Source: Actinomycetota bacterium
GTDB lineage: Bacteria; Actinomycetota; Actinomycetes; S36-B12; CAIYMF01
Direction of reading: 5' to 3'
DNA: 64,000 nucleotides
Assembly (NCBI GenBank): GCA_009697815.1
Contig: WLRQ01000002.1
Span: forward strand, 1 to 64,000
Part shown: positions 17,445-26,562 of the stretch, piece after piece
How the letters are laid out: the number at the start of each line of letters is the position of its first letter
Numbering within the stretch: position 1 is the stretch's first letter
Position numbers and translations under genes: made by a program
Notes under the pieces: generated by a model
The model's database searches: none
The model's input: only the letters and a program-made list of their open reading frames with translations
What the model was told of the DNA's origin: nothing

Positions 17445-19619
17445 TTAGACGAGCGAGACCAACCCGTTGTACCCGAGCACGCCGCTCGCCCCACCCGTCG
17501 CGTTGAGAAGCGTGATCGTGTGAGCGCCATTGACGCCGAAGTCCTTGCTCCAGACGACCCGCGTGGAGGTGGCGGCGGCCCGAAGGTTCAGGTTCGCGGA
17601 CCACTTTCCATCCACGTAGATCGCCACGGATCCGTTGGTCGGGCCGGTCTGGAGGAGCAATCCCACACTTCTGGCCGTCACCCGAACCAGGACGGTCGCA
17701 CGCAGTGTCTTGGTGGCGCGCACTGCGCCACCCACTGCGCCCGGGGCTGCCACCGATGCCCAGCCCGTCGAGTAGCCAACCGACGCACCCGGGCTCTGGG
17801 TCGCATACCGACCTTGGGCTCGCCCGAGTGCACTCACCACTGTGCCGTCAACAGCACGCACCGATGCGCGGTACATCCATGGGGTCCACACGGTCGACAC
17901 GGCGCTGGCGAGCCCCACCGCGGTGGCCGACGTCAGTGCGGCGGCAGCATTCGGCACGGCTGAGGGTGTCGTGACGCGCCAGCTCCAGCGGAGGGGCACC
18001 GTCGGACCCGTGGCTCCCGCGCGGATGGGACCCACTGCCAGGAGTGACTTGGGCGCAGACACAGTCGGCATCGGCGGCGCAACGTATCGAGGATCGGTCG
18101 ACGCCGCACCGTTCCGGTAGTCGATCACCGCGCCGCTCAGGCTCTGAGAATTGATCCGAAGGCCAAGTCGGCCACCGGCGAGGTTGAGCCAGACACCGAC
18201 GGGTAGCACCGTGCGGATCGAGCCGAAAGAGGTGTCCGCAGATGCAGGGTCGCCGTCGAGGACAAAGGATTCACGGGCCAGGAATGTTGATGCCCCGGTC
18301 TGGGTGGCGTCGAACTCCCGCCTGACGGTCACGCCGGGTGCACCCCACCCTGTGGTCGTCGCCATCCACGCATCGAGCCCGACCGCCTGGCGGTACTCAA
18401 CGACGTACCTGTTGGCTCCGTCGCTCAACGTCAGAATCCTCGTGCCGGCACCCGTCGACAGGGGTGCCAGAGTGACCTGCCCGTTATCGACGGGAGTCAC
18501 CTGGGAGGTCGAGTCGACCAGTCCAAGGCCCCGCAGGTGCGAGGCATTGAGGAAGCCCTGGTTGTCCCAGGAGACCGCCATGATGTCGTTGGTGTCCCAG
18601 TAGGAGCGCTTGGTGCAGTTGGCGGGTGCCGAATCCATGACGCGCACCCCGCCCACCACGCAGTCGAGTTCCTGCGAGTGGCCCAGCCCGAGGTTATGTC
18701 CGAGCTCATGACCCAGGACCGACGTGCTCGGGAATCCGTTCGACCACGTCACCCCGCCGGATCCGACTCCGGTGCCGATGGTGCCCAGCCCCGCGATGCC
18801 ACCACAGCTTGCCAAGGTCTTGAAGTAGACGAGCATGTGCTTGCCCGGGCCCTCGACCCAGCCAACCTTGGCGGCAACCTCGTCCCAGAAGGTGAAGGAC
18901 GAGGCGACACTGCCGCTGGAGCAAGGAGTGCTCTTGGTCGTCACGACGGACGGGTAGGCGGTCGCAGCGAAACCGACGGCGCCTGCGGTGACGGTCGTCC
19001 AGTAGTTGTTGACGCCGGAGTTCACCACGGACGCGATGGTGGAGGCAGACACCGCAGAAGCGCTTCCGCCCGCAGGTATGACGACCACCACGAGAACCTG
19101 GTGCTTGGCCACGGAGGAGGCCGCTGCGGCCGCGACCGCGACAACGCCGGCGGTGGGCGACGTTGTCGCGAGGGCTGGCTCGGCAAGGACCTCGACGCTC
19201 GTGACGTCGGCCCCGGCCTCGGGGTCGGCGGCATCGGCAGCGGAGGCGGGCGCTTGAGTGACAGAGCCGGCGTCAGCGACGCCCACCGCGACCGTGGAGC
19301 CCTCTGCGACGTCGTCCACGCGTGAGGCAGGAACCTGGACCGGCCCGGCCTCGGTCTGGACGAATGCGAGCTCGTCGGCGGATGTCGGGAGCGGGTTGGC
19401 GAAGTCGTCTAGGTGCAACCTCTCGACGGTGCCAGTGAGCACGGTCGAGGAGGAACCGGGTGAGGGGAGATCCACGGACGGCGAGGCGAAGGCGTTGGGA
19501 AGGCCGAGTCCGGCGAGCACCGCTACAACCGCGACACCTGACACCGCGGCACGGGCCGCACGTCGGCCTGCGTGACGGGGGTGCCCAAGCGTGCTCGTGC
19601 GAGCGCCATATGACCTCAT
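17445..19619 (-). CDS. Secreted metzincin-like zinc metalloprotease
   Basis: A 724-residue exported protein. The N-terminus is basic with a hydrophobic core (A-V-S-G-V-A-V-V-A-V-L-A-G-L-G-L) and a likely cleavage after A-F-A. Ala-rich propeptide-like sequence runs to about residue 170. The zinc site H-E-L-G-H-N-L-G-L-G-H is at 304-314, with a Met-turn candidate near Met347 (N-D-I-M-A-V-S), the metzincin pattern seen in M11/M12-type peptidases. Residues about 500-724 are beta-rich and low in charge, perhaps wall- or glycan-binding, with Y-V-D-G-K-W near the end. The substrate is unknown. A 76-base gap separates it from the aldolase gene. Confidence 0.82.
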   Translation of the reverse strand: MRSYGARTSTLGHPRHAGRRAARAAVSGVAVVAVLAGLGLPNAFASPSVDLPSPGSSSTVLTGTVERLHLDDFANPLPTSADELAFVQTEAGPVQVPASRVDDVAEGSTVAVGVADAGSVTQAPASAADAADPEAGADVTSVEVLAEPALATTSPTAGVVAVAAAAASSVAKHQVLVVVVIPAGGSASAVSASTIASVVNSGVNNYWTTVTAGAVGFAATAYPSVVTTKSTPCSSGSVASSFTFWDEVAAKVGWVEGPGKHMLVYFKTLASCGGIAGLGTIGTGVGSGGVTWSNGFPSTSVLGHELGHNLGLGHSQELDCVVGGVRVMDSAPANCTKRSYWDTNDIMAVSWDNQGFLNASHLRGLGLVDSTSQVTPVDNGQVTLAPLSTGAGTRILTLSDGANRYVVEYRQAVGLDAWMATTTGWGAPGVTVRREFDATQTGASTFLARESFVLDGDPASADTSFGSIRTVLPVGVWLNLAGGRLGLRINSQSLSGAVIDYRNGAASTDPRYVAPPMPTVSAPKSLLAVGPIRAGATGPTVPLRWSWRVTTPSAVPNAAAALTSATAVGLASAVSTVWTPWMYRASVRAVDGTVVSALGRAQGRYATQSPGASVGYSTGWASVAAPGAVGGAVRATKTLRATVLVRVTARSVGLLLQTGPTNGSVAIYVDGKWSANLNLRAAATSTRVVWSKDFGVNGAHTITLLNATGGASGVLGYNGLVSLV

Positions 19620-19703
19620 AGGCTCTTCATCGGCGCCCGAACGTGCTCCTCACGGGGCCATTCGGGTGAACCACTCGGTCCTCGAGCGCCTAGGGTGGCG
19701 CCC

Positions 19704-20330
19704 ATGACGACGAACGGGAAGCCCACCGACCGGATCGTGTGGCTCGACTGCGAGATGACAGGCCTCGATCTGGCCTCCGACGCCCTCGTCGAGGTCGCGT
19801 GCGTGATCACCGACGCCGAACTCAACGAACTCGACGAGGGGATCACCTTCGTCATCCGCCCGCCCGACGCCGCCTTCGCCGCCATGCCAGAAATCGTACG
19901 CGAGATGCACACCGCCTCGGGGCTAATCGAGGAGATCCCCCACGGCGGCACCATCGCCGACGCCGAGCAGCTTCTCCTGGCCTACATTCGCTCGCACGTC
20001 GTGGAGTCCCGCAAGGCACCTCTGGCGGGGTCGAGCGTGTACGTCGACCGCGGCTTCCTGGCCCGCGACATGCCCGAGCTCGACGCGTTCCTGCACTATC
20101 GCCTCATCGACGTCTCGAGCATCAAGGAACTCGTGCGCCGTTGGTATCCCAGGGTCTATTTCAACTCCCCGAAGAAGCGGGGCAACCACCGCGCCCTCGC
20201 CGACACACGAGAAAGCATCGCCGAGCTTCGCTTCTACCGCGAGGCCGTCATGATCCCCGGTCCCGGGCCGACCACCGACGAATCACGAGTGATCGCCTCA
20301 CACCACGTGGTCTTCCCCGACCAGGGTTAG
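19704..20330 (+). CDS. orn: Oligoribonuclease
   Basis: A 208-residue DEDDh 3'-5' exonuclease that removes di- to oligoribonucleotides, including the pGpG left from cyclic-di-GMP. Exo I is I-V-W-L-D-C-E-M-T-G-L-D. Exo II lies near V-Y-V-D-R-G-F-L-A-R-D-M-P, and Exo III is H-R-A-L-A-D-T-R-E-S-I. I choose the ATG at 19704; a GTG three codons earlier (19695) is an alternative. The tRNA-His gene follows within 80 bases. Confidence 0.96.
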   Translation: MTTNGKPTDRIVWLDCEMTGLDLASDALVEVACVITDAELNELDEGITFVIRPPDAAFAAMPEIVREMHTASGLIEEIPHGGTIADAEQLLLAYIRSHVVESRKAPLAGSSVYVDRGFLARDMPELDAFLHYRLIDVSSIKELVRRWYPRVYFNSPKKRGNHRALADTRESIAELRFYREAVMIPGPGPTTDESRVIASHHVVFPDQG

Positions 20331-20356
20331 GACTGCTCCGCGCGCGCGGATATACT
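20327..20356 (+). promoter_or_regulatory. Candidate promoter for tRNA-His
   Basis: A good -10 box TATACT at 20351-20356 stands in a GC-rich stretch with a weak -35 (TTAGGA, 20327-20332) at 18-base spacing, about 50 bases before the tRNA. The -35 overlaps the orn stop. The call rests on the -10 and its position. Confidence 0.4.
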
Positions 20357-20407
20357 CCCTGTCGGTTGCGGCTCGCAGGACGGATTCGTCAGGCAAGGCG
20401 CGGCATG

Positions 20408-20480
20408 GTGGGTGTAGCTCAGCTGGTAGAGCACCTGGTTGTGGTCCCGGTGGTCGCGGGTTCAAGTCCCGTCATCCACC
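20408..20480 (+). tRNA. tRNA-His (anticodon GTG)
   Basis: Cloverleaf with acceptor arm 20408-20414 pairing to 20473-20479, D-loop GCTCAGCTGGTAGAGC, anticodon loop TTGTGGT and T-loop GGTTCAAGTCC. The base before the 5' end is G (20407) facing C73 (20480), the G-1:C73 identity pair of tRNA-His. CCA is encoded at 20481-20483. Confidence 0.97.
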
Positions 20481-20489
20481 CCACGAGAT

Positions 20490-20527
20490 GGCCCCCGGCC
20501 TGCGGAGACGCAGGCCGGGGGCCTTTT
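20490..20527 (+). terminator. Rho-independent terminator after tRNA-His
   Basis: A perfect 15-base-pair stem (arms 20490-20504 and 20509-20523) with a GAGA tetraloop is followed by TTTT. It ends the tRNA-His transcript. The convergent flavoenzyme gene ends about 50 bases downstream. Confidence 0.92.
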
Positions 20528-20577
20528 CGCGTTCTGGAGCACCCGGTCAGGGCCGCGGGGCTCATGGCAACAGACGA

Positions 20578-22998
20578 TCAACCGCGCGCGCGTGATCCCT
20601 GCGGGTCGTAGGCCGCCTCAGGAAGGATTCTCGCCGCCCGGCGCTCCCCAATCACCGATACGGCAAGCTCGGGGCGCTCCTCGATCACGGCCACGTCCAC
20701 GTAGGCGAGGGCCAGACTTCGGCCCACGTGATGCCCGTAGGACCCCGAGGTCACGAATCCGACCAGTTGGCCCTCGCACCACACCGGCTCGTCGCCGGAG
20801 GCGTCCGCATCGAGGGCATCCACTTCGAGCAGCACGAGGCGGCGACCCGGACCACGGTCGCGATCGCGGATCGCCGCGTCGCGCCCGATGAAATCACCCT
20901 TGTCGAAGGCGACGAAGCGGTCGAGACCGGACATGGCCGGGGTGTAGGCCTGGGTGAACTCGGTGGACCAGATGCCATAGGCCTTCTCCAGCCGGAGGCT
21001 GTCGATCGCGCGGTCGCCCACGGGACGCAGCCCGAGGTCGGCGCCCGCCTCAGCGAGGCGCAACCACAACGATCGATGCTGGTTAGCGGACACGGTGATC
21101 TCATAGCCGAGTTCACCGGTCAATGAGAGCCGAGCCACGACCGCGCGCGAGATCCCGATGTCCATCGACTGGCAGGACATCCACGGGACTGCCTCGTTCG
21201 ACACATCGACGTCGGTGAGCCGGGAGAGCAGCTCGCGCGATGCCGGGCCGGAGATCGCGAAACCGAGGTGGTCGTCGGTGAGGTTGGCGATGTGGACCCC
21301 GGAGGACGGGAGGTGGGACTCGAACCAGCGCTGGTGCCATTCCTGGAGGTAGTACGACCCGACGAGCCAGAAGCGCTCATCCTCCAGACGCGAGACCGTG
21401 AGGTCGCCGACGAGGGTGCCCGTGGGGTGGAGCATCGGGGCGAGCCTGACCCGACCGACATTCGGGATGCGCGCGGCCAGCATGCGATCAAGCCAGGAGT
21501 GAGCGCCCGGGCCGGTGACCTCATAGCGCGCGTAGACACCCGTCTCGTAGGCCCCCACCGCGCCCCGCACCGCCGCGACTTCGTCGGCCACGAATCCGAA
21601 CGCGTTGGGGCGAAACAGGGTGGGCACCTCGGCGAAATCCGTCCGGCCGGGGGTGAAGTACTGCGGCACCTCCAACCCCCAGGTGGCGTCGAAATGCGCG
21701 CCCTCCGCGAGAAGGAGGTCGTATGCGGGAGTCGTCTTGAGCGGCCGTCCGGCCGGCAGTCGCTCGTTGGGGTGGGCGATGACGAACCGGCGCGAGTAGA
21801 ACTGCGCCGTGGTGTCCTTCAGGAACCGGTCGTTCGCGGCATAGTCGCCGAAACGCGCGACATCCATCGCGAAGACGTCATCGCCGGGATCGCCGTCGAC
21901 CATCCAGTTCGACAGTGCCAGACCAATCGCGGCGCACTGGGAATAGCCCGCCATCACCCCACAGGCCGACCAGTAGTTCCGGACCCCGCGCACCGGGCCC
22001 ACGAGCGGGTTTCCGTCGGGGGTGAAGGTGAATGCGCCGTTGACCCAGCGCTTGATTCCCGCCCGTTCGAGCGCGGGGAAACGGGCGAAGCCGATCGCGA
22101 GCTCAGGACTGATCCGGTCGATGTCCTCTGGGAGGAGCACCATGCCGAAGTCCCAGTCGGCTCCCTCGGTCTTCCAGTGACGAGGGTTCTGCTCGTAGAC
22201 GCCGAGCACCACCCCGTCCTGCTCGCGCTGCAAGTAGGTGAAGCCCTCGAGGTCAGTGACCGCGGGCATCACATGGGTGAGCGCCGCAATTTCGGGCACA
22301 GATTCGGTGACCAGATAGTGATGCTGCATCGGGGTCACCGGATGGTCGACCCCGACCATGCGACCCACCTTGCGGGCCCAGAGCCCTGCGGCATTCACGA
22401 CATGCTCGGCGATCACCGGGCCCTGCTCGGTATCGAGCCGCCACAAGCCATCGGGCGTGCGCGTGATGGACAGCACCCGGTTGTGAAGGACGATGTCGGC
22501 CCCGCGCAGCCTCGCTGCGCCCGCGTAGGCGTGCGTCGCGCCATGCGGATCGAGATTGCCCTCGTGCGGATCGAAGAGGCCTCCCACCAGTCCGGCGGGT
22601 TCGACGATCGGGACGAGATCGACGATCTCGTCCACGTCGAGCACTCGCGCGCCCTGCGTGCCCATCATCGCGTGCCAGTCGAGCTCGGCCCTGAGCCACT
22701 GCATGCGCTCTGGAGTGCTCGCGAGTTCAATGCCGCCGGTCATCCGCAGACCCACACTGACGCCGCTCTCGGCCTCGACCTGCGGGTAGAGCCCGATCGT
22801 GTACTTCTGCAGGGCCGCGATGTGAGTGTCGCTGTTGATCGCGTGAAAGCCACCTGCCGCATGCCAACTCGACCCGGCGGTGAGCTCGGTGCGCTCGATG
22901 ATCGCGACATCTGTCCAGCCCCGCAGGGTCAGGTGATAGAGCAGGCTGCACCCGACGATGCCGCCGCCGATAACGACGACCTGGTAAGACGACTTCAT
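20578..22998 (-). CDS. FAD-dependent dimethylglycine/sarcosine dehydrogenase-like protein with GcvT domain
   Basis: An 806-residue two-part enzyme. The N-terminal DAO-type flavin domain has G-G-G-I-V-G at residues 11-16 and S-S-W-H-A-A-G-G with His46, equivalent to the histidine that binds FAD covalently in dimethylglycine dehydrogenase. From about residue 440 follow the FAO_M and GcvT folate-binding regions (R-V-R-L-A-P-M-L-H, G-E-L-G-Y-E-I-T-V, R-A-I-D-S-L-R-L-E-K). Such enzymes demethylate N-methylated glycines and pass formaldehyde to tetrahydrofolate. The next gene upstream is a second flavin oxidoreductase 15 bases away, so the two probably share a transcript. The exact substrate is not certain. 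Confidence 0.88.
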   Translation of the reverse strand: MKSSYQVVVIGGGIVGCSLLYHLTLRGWTDVAIIERTELTAGSSWHAAGGFHAINSDTHIAALQKYTIGLYPQVEAESGVSVGLRMTGGIELASTPERMQWLRAELDWHAMMGTQGARVLDVDEIVDLVPIVEPAGLVGGLFDPHEGNLDPHGATHAYAGAARLRGADIVLHNRVLSITRTPDGLWRLDTEQGPVIAEHVVNAAGLWARKVGRMVGVDHPVTPMQHHYLVTESVPEIAALTHVMPAVTDLEGFTYLQREQDGVVLGVYEQNPRHWKTEGADWDFGMVLLPEDIDRISPELAIGFARFPALERAGIKRWVNGAFTFTPDGNPLVGPVRGVRNYWSACGVMAGYSQCAAIGLALSNWMVDGDPGDDVFAMDVARFGDYAANDRFLKDTTAQFYSRRFVIAHPNERLPAGRPLKTTPAYDLLLAEGAHFDATWGLEVPQYFTPGRTDFAEVPTLFRPNAFGFVADEVAAVRGAVGAYETGVYARYEVTGPGAHSWLDRMLAARIPNVGRVRLAPMLHPTGTLVGDLTVSRLEDERFWLVGSYYLQEWHQRWFESHLPSSGVHIANLTDDHLGFAISGPASRELLSRLTDVDVSNEAVPWMSCQSMDIGISRAVVARLSLTGELGYEITVSANQHRSLWLRLAEAGADLGLRPVGDRAIDSLRLEKAYGIWSTEFTQAYTPAMSGLDRFVAFDKGDFIGRDAAIRDRDRGPGRRLVLLEVDALDADASGDEPVWCEGQLVGFVTSGSYGHHVGRSLALAYVDVAVIEERPELAVSVIGERRAARILPEAAYDPQGSRARG

Positions 22999-23013
22999 CC
23001 GTCCACTCCCTGA

Positions 23014-24315
23014 CTAGCCCATCCCCCGCTGCGGCACAACACCGCGCAAGCGTGAGAAGTGCGCGAGATCAACGTCGACACCCGTCCAGGATCCCTTGAC
23101 CACCAGAGGCTCGCGGTCGTGATCATGACCACCCTCCACCTGCTCGATGAGGCGGGCCATGATCTCGCCCACGAATGGTGCCTGCTTGAACCCGTGCCCG
23201 CTCGTGCCGATCGCGACGTAGTAGCCATCGAGCGCGGTGCGATCGTAGATCGGGATCCAGTCCTCGGTGACGTCGTAGACGCCGATGATCCCGCGCGGGG
23301 TCGAGGGGATACCCAGCCCGGGAAGCCTGCGAGCGAGCCGCAGTGTCTGGAGTTCCCAGGTCTTCTGGCTGATCGAGGTTGCCGCGTCGTCGGGTGAGTC
23401 GAGGAACACGAGCTCATCGCATGGCGGTTCGAGGCCGCCCACGATGATCGTGTCGCCCGCGTGAACCCGGAAGTATGTGGCGAAGTCCGCATCTGTGACG
23501 CAGGTGCCCCCATGCCCGAGCCGGAAGTCCGCCGGCGCAGGCACCGACACCACCTCGTGCTCGAGGGGGCGGGTCGTGGTCGTGAAGTCCTCCAGCACAT
23601 CGGCGAGGCGGTTCAGTTGCGCGGACCACGGCCCGGCCACGTTGACCACGACGCGCGCGTGCACCCGCTCGCCGCCCGCGAGCTCGACACCAGAGACGCG
23701 GCCGCCGTCGCGAAGAACCGCGACAACCTCGCAGCCGAAGCGGAACACCGCACCATTGGCCTCGGCCGCATGGGCGAGGTTGTGGGTGGCGAGCTGGGGA
23801 TCATCGATATGGCCAGCGCCTTCGACGTACATCCCGGCAAGCTCACCCGTGGGCTCGGCCCAGAAGTGGTCGTCCTCGAGGACGGTCGCCGGGCCGATGC
23901 GCTGGGGATCAAGGCCGGGGAAGCGCTCGCGCAGTTCAGCAGCGGTGAGTTCGTCGACGTCGATGTTCAGCTCTCGCAGGATCGACACGAACAGCTCGAT
24001 GTCATAGCCCGGCCCCTCGAGGACGAGAGCACCCGAGGGCACGAACTGCGCCATGCCAATCGGGTCGACGACCCCAAGGTGCCGCTCCCAGTCCTGCCAG
24101 CGATGGCCTGCCTCCCAGGCGATCGCCGACTCGGGCAGATGGCTGTAGTGATAGCGGATGATCGCGGACGACGCGCTGGTACTGCCGTACCCCGGCCCAC
24201 CCCTGCTATCGAGGACCACAACCCGGTGCGACCTGCGCGCGAGTTCGAGTGCCAACGAGCACCCGAGCACACCTGCTCCGACGATGATCACGTCGAGCGC
24301 GAGATCCTGCGACAT
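23014..24315 (-). CDS. FAD-dependent oxidoreductase, sarcosine oxidase beta-like
   Basis: A 433-residue DAO-family flavoprotein. The dinucleotide motif G-A-G-V-L-G is at residues 13-18, followed by V-V-V-L-D-S-R and the loop T-S-A-S-S-A-I-I-R-Y-H-Y-S, which resembles sarcosine oxidase beta and proline dehydrogenase-like enzymes. It lacks the covalent-FAD W-H motif of its downstream neighbour. The C-terminal G-T-S-G-H-G-F-K-Q-A-P is the usual end of the FAD fold. Only 15 bases separate it from the dimethylglycine dehydrogenase-like gene, which suggests a shared substrate route for methylated amines. Confidence 0.88.
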   Translation of the reverse strand: MSQDLALDVIIVGAGVLGCSLALELARRSHRVVVLDSRGGPGYGSTSASSAIIRYHYSHLPESAIAWEAGHRWQDWERHLGVVDPIGMAQFVPSGALVLEGPGYDIELFVSILRELNIDVDELTAAELRERFPGLDPQRIGPATVLEDDHFWAEPTGELAGMYVEGAGHIDDPQLATHNLAHAAEANGAVFRFGCEVVAVLRDGGRVSGVELAGGERVHARVVVNVAGPWSAQLNRLADVLEDFTTTTRPLEHEVVSVPAPADFRLGHGGTCVTDADFATYFRVHAGDTIIVGGLEPPCDELVFLDSPDDAATSISQKTWELQTLRLARRLPGLGIPSTPRGIIGVYDVTEDWIPIYDRTALDGYYVAIGTSGHGFKQAPFVGEIMARLIEQVEGGHDHDREPLVVKGSWTGVDVDLAHFSRLRGVVPQRGMG

Positions 24316-24402
24316 GACGCGACCCTAGCGGGATATCGCCTACAAGGACTCTCCTCGAGGATCCCCAGCCGACCCTCCCGCGGAGGAATCGCCTGCGGCA
24401 GC

Positions 24403-26451
24403 TCATCTCAGGTGACGTGAGCCGACAGCATGCTCGACCGGATCCGGCGCGTACACGACGGTGCGCGACCGACCGCTCTCCTTCGCGCGATAGAGCGCGG
24501 TGTCGGCGTGCCGAAGAACCAGATCGGGGTCCTCGCCGATGTCCGCGGCCGACAGGCCGATGCTGACAGTCACCGGGATCTGCTGCCCGTCGAGGACGAT
24601 CGGCTCCGACATGGCCTGATGGATCTTGGCCGCGACAAGGCCCGCATCGGCGACGGCGTGAACCGAGGAGAGCACTACGACGTACTCATCACCTCCCAAA
24701 CGAGCGACGAGGTCGTCAGCACGCACCTGCGCGGAGATCCGCTCGGCCACTGCGACGAGGACGTCGTCGCCAGCCGCGTGCCCGTAAGCGTCGTTAATGG
24801 TCTTGAGCCCGTCGAGGTCGAGGAAGAGCACCGCAACCTGCCTACCCGCGGTGACCGGCTGGGAGAGGAAGTGACTCATGCGGTTGAGCAGCTCGGGGCG
24901 GTTCACCAAGTGCGTCAAGGCATCGTGGGTCGCCAGGAAATTCAAGGCATCGTGGGCAACCACGTCTTCGGTGACATCGCGGATAATGGCGAAGTTCAGG
25001 GTTTTCTGGCCGTCGACAATCGGGGAGGCTCGCACCTCGACCATGCGTACCTTGCCGTCGGCGATCCGGTGCGGAGTGATGAACGACGTCGTCCTTCGAG
25101 CAGCGACATCGGCCTCGATCATCGACGACTCCTCCGAGGGAAGGGCGCTGATGTCACCGATCGCCATTGACGCGAGCTGCTCGCGCGAATACCCGTAGAA
25201 CTCGACGGCGGCCTCATTGGCGCCCACGATGAGGCCGGTCGATGCCTCGATGAGCAGCATGATCGCCCCATGCATCGAGAACATGTCCGAGAACCGGCGT
25301 TCAGAGGCCTTCAGTGCGATCTCAGCAGCGTGGCGGTCCGTTGTGTCGCGCCAGGTGAAGGAGAGTCCGTCTCCGACACGCACGGCGCGGACATCGCAAT
25401 AGCCCGAGGCGCGACCACTGCCCTGATCTTGAAACCGAAGGTCGTCGATCGCGAGGGGTTCGCCGGCCTCGACGACCGAACACGCCGACGTGAATAGTCC
25501 GGAGCCTGCGATACCGGTCACAAGGCCCAGGATGTCCGACCCGACGAGTACCTCACGCTCGAGTCCGAGGAAGGAAGACGCCGCGGGATTTGCGTCGGCG
25601 ACGACGAAGTTGACGATCTTCCCTGAGGGATCTCGCAGCGAGTCCAGCAGCACGAACGGATCCATCATTGAATCCATCATGGCGCGAACCCGCTCTTCGC
25701 TGGAGCGTGCCAGGTCACTGGCACGCATGAGTGCATCGACATCGTGCATACCGCCTACAACCCCGGCGGGACGCCCCAGCCGGGCCTCCACGGCCGTGAT
25801 ATCGCCCGACATCCACCGATAAGAACCGGCCTTCGTGCGCATGCGCATGACGAACCCCGTGGGCGAGGGTGGAGCTATCAGCCCGGAGTAGGCCCGGGCG
25901 CGGTGCACTTCGGTGCTTTCCCTGTCAACGGGATGAACCAAATTCATGATCCGGGTTCCGACCAACTCGTCCGGGGTCCATCCCAACACTCGGGTCACCG
26001 AGGGAGCTACCCACGTCACGCGACGATCATTGTCGGCCAGGTAGACCAAGTCTGTGGTGTTGTCGACGACAAGGTCATAGCGCTGCTCCGCGAGGGCCAA
26101 CGCCTGTCCGCGTTCGGTTACCGCTCGCTCCGCAGTCGTCGCCCGGTAGGAGACGAACGTGGCGAGTGCCCCGATGAGTCCGATCGTCAGCGGAACCGAC
26201 CACTGCTCCTCCGTGCCAAGGTCGTGTTCGGCGCTGCCCAGCACGATGGCGATGGCGATGGCGATTGTCGCCACGACAGCGAACGCGGTCAGCCGGGGTC
26301 CGGCGAACGCAGACGCGGCGACCGCGGGCACCGCGAGGAACGGCAGACGCGCCATCTCAGGGAATGCGAGCTCGAGCACGAGAACGAGCCCGAACAGGCC
26401 GACGAGCAGCCATACCCGAACGCCAATTGCCAAGTGCCACTTGTGCTTCAT
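24403..26451 (-). CDS. Membrane-bound PAS-GGDEF diguanylate cyclase
   Basis: A 682-residue signalling enzyme. About five hydrophobic segments fill residues 10-105, including an (A-I)n stretch coded by a short repeat. At least two clear PAS domains, and probably three, follow (about 125-500), with V-V-D-N-T-T-D-L-V-Y-L-A-D and a Y-G-Y-S-R-E-Q-L motif. The GGDEF domain is C-terminal with an active G-G-D-E-Y at about 586-590 and an inhibitory-site R-A-D-D just before it, so it should make cyclic-di-GMP and be product-inhibited. No EAL domain is present. The PAS ligands are unknown. Confidence 0.93.
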   Translation of the reverse strand: MKHKWHLAIGVRVWLLVGLFGLVLVLELAFPEMARLPFLAVPAVAASAFAGPRLTAFAVVATIAIAIAIVLGSAEHDLGTEEQWSVPLTIGLIGALATFVSYRATTAERAVTERGQALALAEQRYDLVVDNTTDLVYLADNDRRVTWVAPSVTRVLGWTPDELVGTRIMNLVHPVDRESTEVHRARAYSGLIAPPSPTGFVMRMRTKAGSYRWMSGDITAVEARLGRPAGVVGGMHDVDALMRASDLARSSEERVRAMMDSMMDPFVLLDSLRDPSGKIVNFVVADANPAASSFLGLEREVLVGSDILGLVTGIAGSGLFTSACSVVEAGEPLAIDDLRFQDQGSGRASGYCDVRAVRVGDGLSFTWRDTTDRHAAEIALKASERRFSDMFSMHGAIMLLIEASTGLIVGANEAAVEFYGYSREQLASMAIGDISALPSEESSMIEADVAARRTTSFITPHRIADGKVRMVEVRASPIVDGQKTLNFAIIRDVTEDVVAHDALNFLATHDALTHLVNRPELLNRMSHFLSQPVTAGRQVAVLFLDLDGLKTINDAYGHAAGDDVLVAVAERISAQVRADDLVARLGGDEYVVVLSSVHAVADAGLVAAKIHQAMSEPIVLDGQQIPVTVSIGLSAADIGEDPDLVLRHADTALYRAKESGRSRTVVYAPDPVEHAVGSRHLR

Positions 26452-26562
26452 CAGATAACGTCACCCCCCCCCGGGGAGTTGAGACTCAGGAAAGGAGTGG
26501 TACCCGCCCCGATAGACGATCTGGCGACGCGACATTCGGCTAGCGCCAGCCGCGACTAGGCG

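Noticed and set aside
22999-24402. Heterotetrameric sarcosine oxidase operon
   Set aside because: The alpha, gamma and delta subunit genes are absent; only a beta-like flavoprotein and a dimethylglycine dehydrogenase-like enzyme are present.
26244-26268. ATGGCG repeats as a possible regulatory element
   Set aside because: They encode an alternating Ala-Ile membrane helix of the diguanylate cyclase.
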